NCBI RefSeq assembly: GCF_005405925.1
Contig: NZ_BJHV01000001.1
Location: 992,001 to 1,056,000, forward strand
DNA: 64,000 bases
Source: Streptomyces antimycoticus
Lineage (GTDB): Bacteria > Actinomycetota > Actinomycetes > Streptomycetales > Streptomycetaceae
Direction of reading: 5' to 3'
Shown here: positions 60,119 to 64,000 of the stretch, in pieces
Position numbering within the stretch: the first letter of the stretch is position 1
How the letters are laid out: each line of letters starts with the position of its first letter
Made by a program: the position numbers and the translations under genes
Notes under the pieces: model-generated
What the model was told of the DNA's origin: nothing
Databases searched by the model: none
What the model saw: only the letters and a program-made list of their open reading frames with translations

Positions 60119-61147
60119 GTGACCGATGAGCTGAAGAACACCTATGACGTGGTGGTGATCGGCGGTGGCGCCGCGGGGCTGAGCGGGGCGCTGATGCTGA
60201 CTCGGGCGCGGCGGTCGGTGGTGGTGATCGACGCGGGCGCCCCGCGCAACACCCCCGCCTCGGGGGTGCACGGACTGCTGGCCCGGGAAGGAATCGGACC
60301 GGCCGAGCTGGTGGAGCGGGGCCGGGCCGAGGTCCGCGGTTATGGCGGTCAGGTGGTGTCCGGCGAGGTCGGCACCGTCGCCCGGGAGGAGGCCGGGTTC
60401 CAGGTGGCCCTGACCGACGGCCGGAGCGTCCATGCGCGCCGGTTGTTGCTGGCCACCGGGCTGGTCGACGAGTTGCCGGACGTCCCCGGGCTGCGGTCCC
60501 GGTGGGGCCGGGATGTGGTGCACTGTCCGTACTGCCACGGCTGGGAGATCCGTGACCAGGCCATCGGTGTCCTGGGGAGCGGGCCGCTGTCGGTGCACCA
60601 GGCGCTGCTGTTCCGTCAGTGGAGTGACGATGTCACCTTCTTCTCCCACACTCTGCCGTCGCCGGCCGGCGAGGAGGCGGAGCAGCTGGCCGCCCGTGGC
60701 ATCCGCGTGGTGGACGGCGAGGTGGCGTCCCTGGAGATCGTCGATGACCGTCTTGTCGGCGTGCGGCTGACCGACGGCAGCGTGGTCAAGCGCGAGGCAC
60801 TGGCCGTCGCGTCGCGGATGGTGGCGCGCACCGGCCTCCTGTCGGCGCTCGGGCTGCGGGCGGTGGAACATCCGAGTGGTGCCGGTGAGCACATCCCGTC
60901 CGACGCGACCGGCCGCACCGAGGTGCCCGGGGTGTGGGCCGCGGGCAATGTCACCGATCTGGCCGCCCAGGTCGGTGGCGCCGCGGCGGCCGGCGCGGCC
61001 GCGGCGGCCCAGATCAACGCGGATCTGATCGCCGAGGAGACCCGCCAGGCGGTCGCCGCCCGGGCGCGCGGCGCGGCGCCGTTTTCTGCGGAGCTGGAAT
61101 CGCGGGTCTGCGAAGCGGTGTTGGGTGATCGCCGCCACGGCCTGTGA
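60119..61147 (+). CDS. Thioredoxin-reductase-like FAD/NAD(P) oxidoreductase
   Basis: 342 residues from the GTG at 60119, preferred because GGAGG lies 8 nt before it (ATG 60095 is an alternative). FAD site YDVVVIGGGAAGLSGALMLT, GAPRNTPASGVHGLL, then the redox pair in VHCPYCHGWEIRD (CxxC), NADPH site AIGVLGSGPLSVHQALLF and the end VWAAGNVTDLAAQVGGAAAA. This CPYCHGWE type is common in Streptomyces and is not the housekeeping TrxB; it may use a small thiol or act as an oxidase. No thioredoxin is adjacent. Confidence 0.87.
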   Translation: MTDELKNTYDVVVIGGGAAGLSGALMLTRARRSVVVIDAGAPRNTPASGVHGLLAREGIGPAELVERGRAEVRGYGGQVVSGEVGTVAREEAGFQVALTDGRSVHARRLLLATGLVDELPDVPGLRSRWGRDVVHCPYCHGWEIRDQAIGVLGSGPLSVHQALLFRQWSDDVTFFSHTLPSPAGEEAEQLAARGIRVVDGEVASLEIVDDRLVGVRLTDGSVVKREALAVASRMVARTGLLSALGLRAVEHPSGAGEHIPSDATGRTEVPGVWAAGNVTDLAAQVGGAAAAGAAAAAQINADLIAEETRQAVAARARGAAPFSAELESRVCEAVLGDRRHGL

Positions 61148-61182
61148 CGGCGGCTCTTCATCGGCCACCGGCTGCCTCCGTC

Positions 61183-61221
61183 GCCGGGCCGGGACCTTTT
61201 GGCGGGCGGTCCCGGCCCGGC
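61183..61221. terminator. Hairpin after the flavoprotein gene
   Basis: GCCGGGCCGGGACC (61183-61196) and GGTCCCGGCCCGGC (61208-61221) form a perfect 14-bp stem with an 11-nt loop that contains TTTT. It lies between the converging flavoprotein and protease genes. Confidence 0.8.
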
Positions 61222-61246
61222 CCGGCGACACGCCATAGGGCCGCCG

Positions 61247-61330
61247 CGGGCGGTAGACAGTGACCGGTAGACAGTGACCGGTAGGCAGTGACCGGGAGAC
61301 GGTGGCCGATAGACGGGGGTCAGTAGACGG
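61247..61330. repeat. Six 14-nt tandem repeats overlapping the end of the protease gene
   Basis: Exactly six contiguous 14-nt units start at 61247, 61261, 61275, 61289, 61303 and 61317 (type TGACCGGTAGACAG). The last contains the stop and the final codons (LTVY) of the protease gene, so the array has probably grown by copying its 3' end. Confidence 0.85.
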
Positions 61331-62243
61331 TGAGGCCGTAGGCGCTCAGCACTTCCTGGATCGGCTGGTAGAAGGTGGTGCCACCGGAGGAGCAGTCCCC
61401 GGAGCCGCCCGAGAGAATGCCGATGATCTTGTCGCCCGCGTAGAGCGGACCGCCGCTGTCACCCGGCTCGGCGCAGATGTTGGTCTGGATCAGGCCGGAG
61501 ACGATGTCACCGCCGCCGTAGTTGACGGTCGCGTTGAGCGCGGTGACCTGACCGCAGCGGACACCGGTCGTGGCCCCTCGGCGGCAGACCTGCTGGCCGA
61601 CGTGGGCGGTGGCGGTCCCGGTGACATCGACCGTTCCCACGGTCCCGGGATGCGGAACGGCCGTGTTGGTGTACCGGACGACGCCGTAGTCATTGCCCGG
61701 GAAGCTGGTGCCGGCCGTCGGGCCGACCTGGGTGGTCGCACCGGAGTCGGCGTACCAAGTGGGGTTGCCCTCGGTGCAGTGGCCGGCCGTGATGAAGTAA
61801 TACGCGGCGCCGCTCTGCACATTGACCCCCGCGGAGCAGCGGGTCCCCATGGAGGAGTAGATCCCGTCGCCACCCGAGAGAAGGGTCCGCAGCGGACCGT
61901 CGAGCCGCTCGACGGTGACGGCGCCGCGGAAACGCTCGGCGGTGCGGTCGAGCCTGGCCAGGTCGGCTCCCCGGGCCGTGGAGCCGACGAGAACACGCAG
62001 CGTTCCGGTGCGCTCGTCCACGGTCCATGCGGTGCCCGGGACATCCAGGGATTCCACGGCCGAGGCGGCAGCGGACACGGACGTCGACACGGACGTGGAC
62101 GGGGATGGGGACATGGACGGGGCGGTGGACGCGGAGGAAGCGGCCGCACTCGTGCCGACTGTCGCGAGGGCTGCCGTGGCGAACAGACCGGACATCGCGG
62201 CGATCAGCCGACCACGTCTCCTGGTACGGCGTGCTGTTCTCAC
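61320..62243 (-). CDS. Secreted S1 serine protease (streptogrisin-like)
   Basis: 307 residues from a GTG at 62243 (AAGGAGG upstream). Signal peptide at about 1-35 ([20 protein letters not shown]), Ser-rich stretch, short propeptide ([20 protein letters not shown]), then a chymotrypsin-fold domain with the triad His ([14 protein letters not shown]), Asp ([13 protein letters not shown]) and Ser ([16 protein letters not shown]). Cys pairs fit three disulfides. Same type as Streptomyces griseus proteases A/B. It degrades extracellular protein; matured by removal of the propeptide. Upstream lies a palindrome-rich region shared with the divergent sensor gene. Confidence 0.92.
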   Translation of the reverse strand: MRTARRTRRRGRLIAAMSGLFATAALATVGTSAAASSASTAPSMSPSPSTSVSTSVSAAASAVESLDVPGTAWTVDERTGTLRVLVGSTARGADLARLDRTAERFRGAVTVERLDGPLRTLLSGGDGIYSSMGTRCSAGVNVQSGAAYYFITAGHCTEGNPTWYADSGATTQVGPTAGTSFPGNDYGVVRYTNTAVPHPGTVGTVDVTGTATAHVGQQVCRRGATTGVRCGQVTALNATVNYGGGDIVSGLIQTNICAEPGDSGGPLYAGDKIIGILSGGSGDCSSGGTTFYQPIQEVLSAYGLTVY

Positions 62244-62344
62244 CCGAACCTCCTTGAAAAGGCCGTCAGTTGGTCCAGCCGCCTCATTGTGCCCGCGTCC
62301 GGGCGGACGCGTAACCCACCTTCCCGGGTCGTCGAGAACCACCC

Positions 62345-62368
62345 TTGATCAGCACATTGATCGATCAA
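62345..62368. promoter_or_regulatory. Palindromic operator candidate TTGATCGATCAA
   Basis: TTGATCGATCAA (62357-62368) is a perfect 12-nt palindrome; an extra TTGATC half-site lies at 62345-62350, 12 nt upstream of the first half. The site is about 56 nt before the sensor gene and about 100 nt before the protease gene. The regulator is not identified. Confidence 0.5.
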
Positions 62369-62424
62369 AACGATGTCGCGCTCTCCTTCTCGCCTACGAC
62401 GAGGAGAATGTTATAAATGCCGTT

Positions 62425-64000
62425 ATGGGCAGATATGCTCGTGCGACTCGGAGTCGGCTGGGACCCTGGCCGCGGCTGCGGAGCGTCGCCGGGCAGGCGT
62501 TCGTCCTGCAGCTTCTGCTGACCCTGGTTCTGGTGGCCGCCGCGGTGGTGGCCGTCGCGGCGGATGCCCATAAACACAGCACACTCGACGCTCGCCGACG
62601 ATCCCTCGCGGTGGCCGAGACCCTCGCGCACTCCCCCGGAATGGCGCGGGCCATCAGCGACGACAAACCGACGCCGCAGCTGGAGTCCCATGCCGAGGCG
62701 GCGCGGAAAGGCTCCGGCGTCGACAGCGTCGTCGTGTTCAACACTCATGGCATCCGCCTCACCCACCCCGAGACACCCTTGATCGGCAAGCGGATCGTCG
62801 GACCGGCCGGGCTGGTGCGGGACGAGCTGAGCGGAAAGACGATCACGGAGACCTTCCGGGCCAGCCAGGGCCCGTCCGTCGTCTCGGCGGTCCCCGTCAC
62901 CAGGGCCGACGGGGCCTTCATCGGCGGAGTGTCGGTCGGGGTCAAGGTGGAGAACGTGAACAGCGCGGTGGACCGCCGGCTGCCGCTGCTGCTCGGCAGC
63001 GGCGCCGGGGCGCTGGCCCTGGCCACGGGCGGAACGGCGCTGATGAGCGGGCGGGTGCGGCGGCAGACCCGTGGCCTGGGCACCGTGGAAATGCGGCGGA
63101 TGTACGAACACCATGACGCGGTGCTGCACTCGGTCCGCGAAGGGGTGCTGGTCCTGGCGGAGGACGGGCGGCTGCTGCTGGTCAATGACGAGGCCCGGGA
63201 GCTGCTCCGGCTGGCTCCGGACGCGGAGGGGCGGCACATCGGCGAGCTCGGCCTGGAACCGCACCTGGCCGAGCTGCTGGCGTCGGGACGGCGCGTCACG
63301 GACGAGGTGCACCCCTGCGGGGACCGGCTACTGGTGGTCAATATGCGCTCCACGGACCGTGCGGGCGATCCCGCCGGAAGCGTGGTGACGCTGAGGGACA
63401 CCACCGCGCTGCGGGTACTGTCCGGCCGGGCCGAGAAGGCCCGCGAGCGGCTGAAGCTGCTGTCCGACGCCGGGGTGCGGATCAGCTCCTCCCTGGAGCT
63501 GACGGGCACCGCCGAGCAGCTGGTGGACGTGGCCGTCCCCCGGTTCGCCGACATCGTCACCGTCGAACTGCTGGAACCCGTGCTGCGCGGCGAGGAGCCC
63601 GAGCCGCCGTACGAGCCACTGGCACCGCACCGGACCGCCGTGGGCGGGATTCCTCCCGAAGCCCCCGTCTTCCGCGTGGGCGAGCGGGTCGTCTACGCAT
63701 CCGCCACACCGCAGAGCCGGGCCGTGAAGGCCGGAGCCGCCGTCCTCCAGACCGATCCGACCGGCACCGCCGAGTGGCCGGCCGGATACGGTGCCGAGGC
63801 CCGGCACCTCCTCGACCGCGGGGTCCACTCGCTGATCACCGTCCCGTTGCGGTTCCGCGGCGTCACCCTCGGCCTGGCCACCTTCTGGCGGACACGGCGC
63901 GACGAGCCGTTCGACGAAGCGGATCTGGCGATCGCCGGGGAGCTGGCCGTGCGCACCGCCGTGTGTGTCGACAACGCCCGCCGCTACGCCCGCGAACACG
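62425..64000 (+). CDS. Membrane sensor protein with Cache, PAS and GAF domains (partial, 3' end outside window)
   Basis: 525 codons seen and still open at the edge. Start ATG 62425 (a GAGGAG lies 19 nt before, rather far). Helix 1 QAFVLQLLLTLVLVAAAVVA, an extracytoplasmic domain of the CitA/DcuS-like Cache type (VDSVVVFNTHGIRLTHPE, SVVSAVPVTRADGAFIGGVS), helix 2 LPLLLGSGAGALALATGG, a PAS domain (HHDAVLHSVREGVLVLAEDG) and a GAF domain (ISSSLELTGTAEQLVDVAVP, HSLITVPLRFRGVTLGLATF). In Streptomyces this order usually leads to a SpoIIE-type PP2C phosphatase and an anti-sigma ATPase domain, which would lie outside the window. Input ligand unknown. Confidence 0.87.
   Translation, partial: MGRYARATRSRLGPWPRLRSVAGQAFVLQLLLTLVLVAAAVVAVAADAHKHSTLDARRRSLAVAETLAHSPGMARAISDDKPTPQLESHAEAARKGSGVDSVVVFNTHGIRLTHPETPLIGKRIVGPAGLVRDELSGKTITETFRASQGPSVVSAVPVTRADGAFIGGVSVGVKVENVNSAVDRRLPLLLGSGAGALALATGGTALMSGRVRRQTRGLGTVEMRRMYEHHDAVLHSVREGVLVLAEDGRLLLVNDEARELLRLAPDAEGRHIGELGLEPHLAELLASGRRVTDEVHPCGDRLLVVNMRSTDRAGDPAGSVVTLRDTTALRVLSGRAEKARERLKLLSDAGVRISSSLELTGTAEQLVDVAVPRFADIVTVELLEPVLRGEEPEPPYEPLAPHRTAVGGIPPEAPVFRVGERVVYASATPQSRAVKAGAAVLQTDPTGTAEWPAGYGAEARHLLDRGVHSLITVPLRFRGVTLGLATFWRTRRDEPFDEADLAIAGELAVRTAVCVDNARRYAREH

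Noticed and set aside
1..64000. tRNA, rRNA, transposase or phage integration signatures
   Set aside because: None recognised on either strand by reading; weak tRNA-like folds cannot be excluded without a covariance search.

Overview
The window is high-GC actinobacterial chromosome, most likely Streptomyces. Third codon positions are strongly G/C, TTA codons are nearly absent, and many genes overlap by ATGA. It carries Streptomyces-style regulators (LAL-type LuxR, PadR, TetR, MerR, PASTA-less Ser/Thr kinases), a DasR-like site and a set of genes for 3-amino-5-hydroxybenzoate (AHBA), the starter unit of ansamycins. No rRNA, tRNA, CRISPR array, insertion sequence or prophage was recognised. The first gene (Ser/Thr kinase) and the last (sensor with PAS/GAF) run off the window ends.

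Layout. 1-6.6 kb: membrane Ser/Thr kinase, three consecutive secreted proteins that look cell-wall or fungal-wall directed (double-psi-barrel protein, GH128-like beta-1,3-glucanase, thaumatin-like protein) with a DasR-like operator upstream, an HD phosphohydrolase, an AlkB-like repair dioxygenase with a LexA-like box, and a YkuD transpeptidase. 6.6-11.2 kb: L-fuconate (L-fucose) catabolism, comprising FAH hydrolase, MFS transporter, L-fuconate dehydratase and a FadR-type regulator. 11.2-28.5 kb: mixed metabolism and regulation, including polyprenyl synthase plus TPR protein with a tandem palindromic operator, a 2-oxoadipate dioxygenase-like enzyme, lipoate ligase, an ATP-dependent DNA ligase broken by an amber codon, a histidine kinase, a LAL regulator, hydrolases and an MHYT protein.

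28.8-47.9 kb is the most unusual part: an apparent conflict/stress-signalling island. A CHAT (caspase-like) protein is co-transcribed with an MbcA/ParS-type antitoxin and a RES-domain NAD-targeting toxin. Facing it is a four-gene operon of a membrane Ser/Thr kinase, a coiled-coil membrane protein, a ClpB-like AAA+ unfoldase and a zinc-ribbon/FHA protein. These are followed by a macro-domain protein, a radical-SAM/4Fe-4S protein, an unknown coiled protein, a vWA-like lipoprotein, a coiled-coil membrane protein and a membrane-anchored isochorismatase-like protein lacking its nucleophile. I infer a cell-death or stress system in which phosphorylation, unfoldase and protease activity gate an NAD-consuming toxin.

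48-55 kb holds a MerR regulator and AHBA genes resembling rifG, rifN, rifJ, rifK, rifL and rifM, without aminoDAHP synthase or a polyketide synthase in view. 55-64 kb: a PadR/HAAS-type module, an ECF sigma factor with a Met/His-rich membrane protein and a PepSY protein (possible copper link), a thioredoxin-reductase-like flavoprotein, a streptogrisin-type protease and a sensor protein.

A caution for all users: six genes are broken by what look like single-base losses in runs of four or five G/C. The pattern suggests homopolymer under-calling in the assembly rather than six independent mutations, so the affected genes may be intact in the organism.
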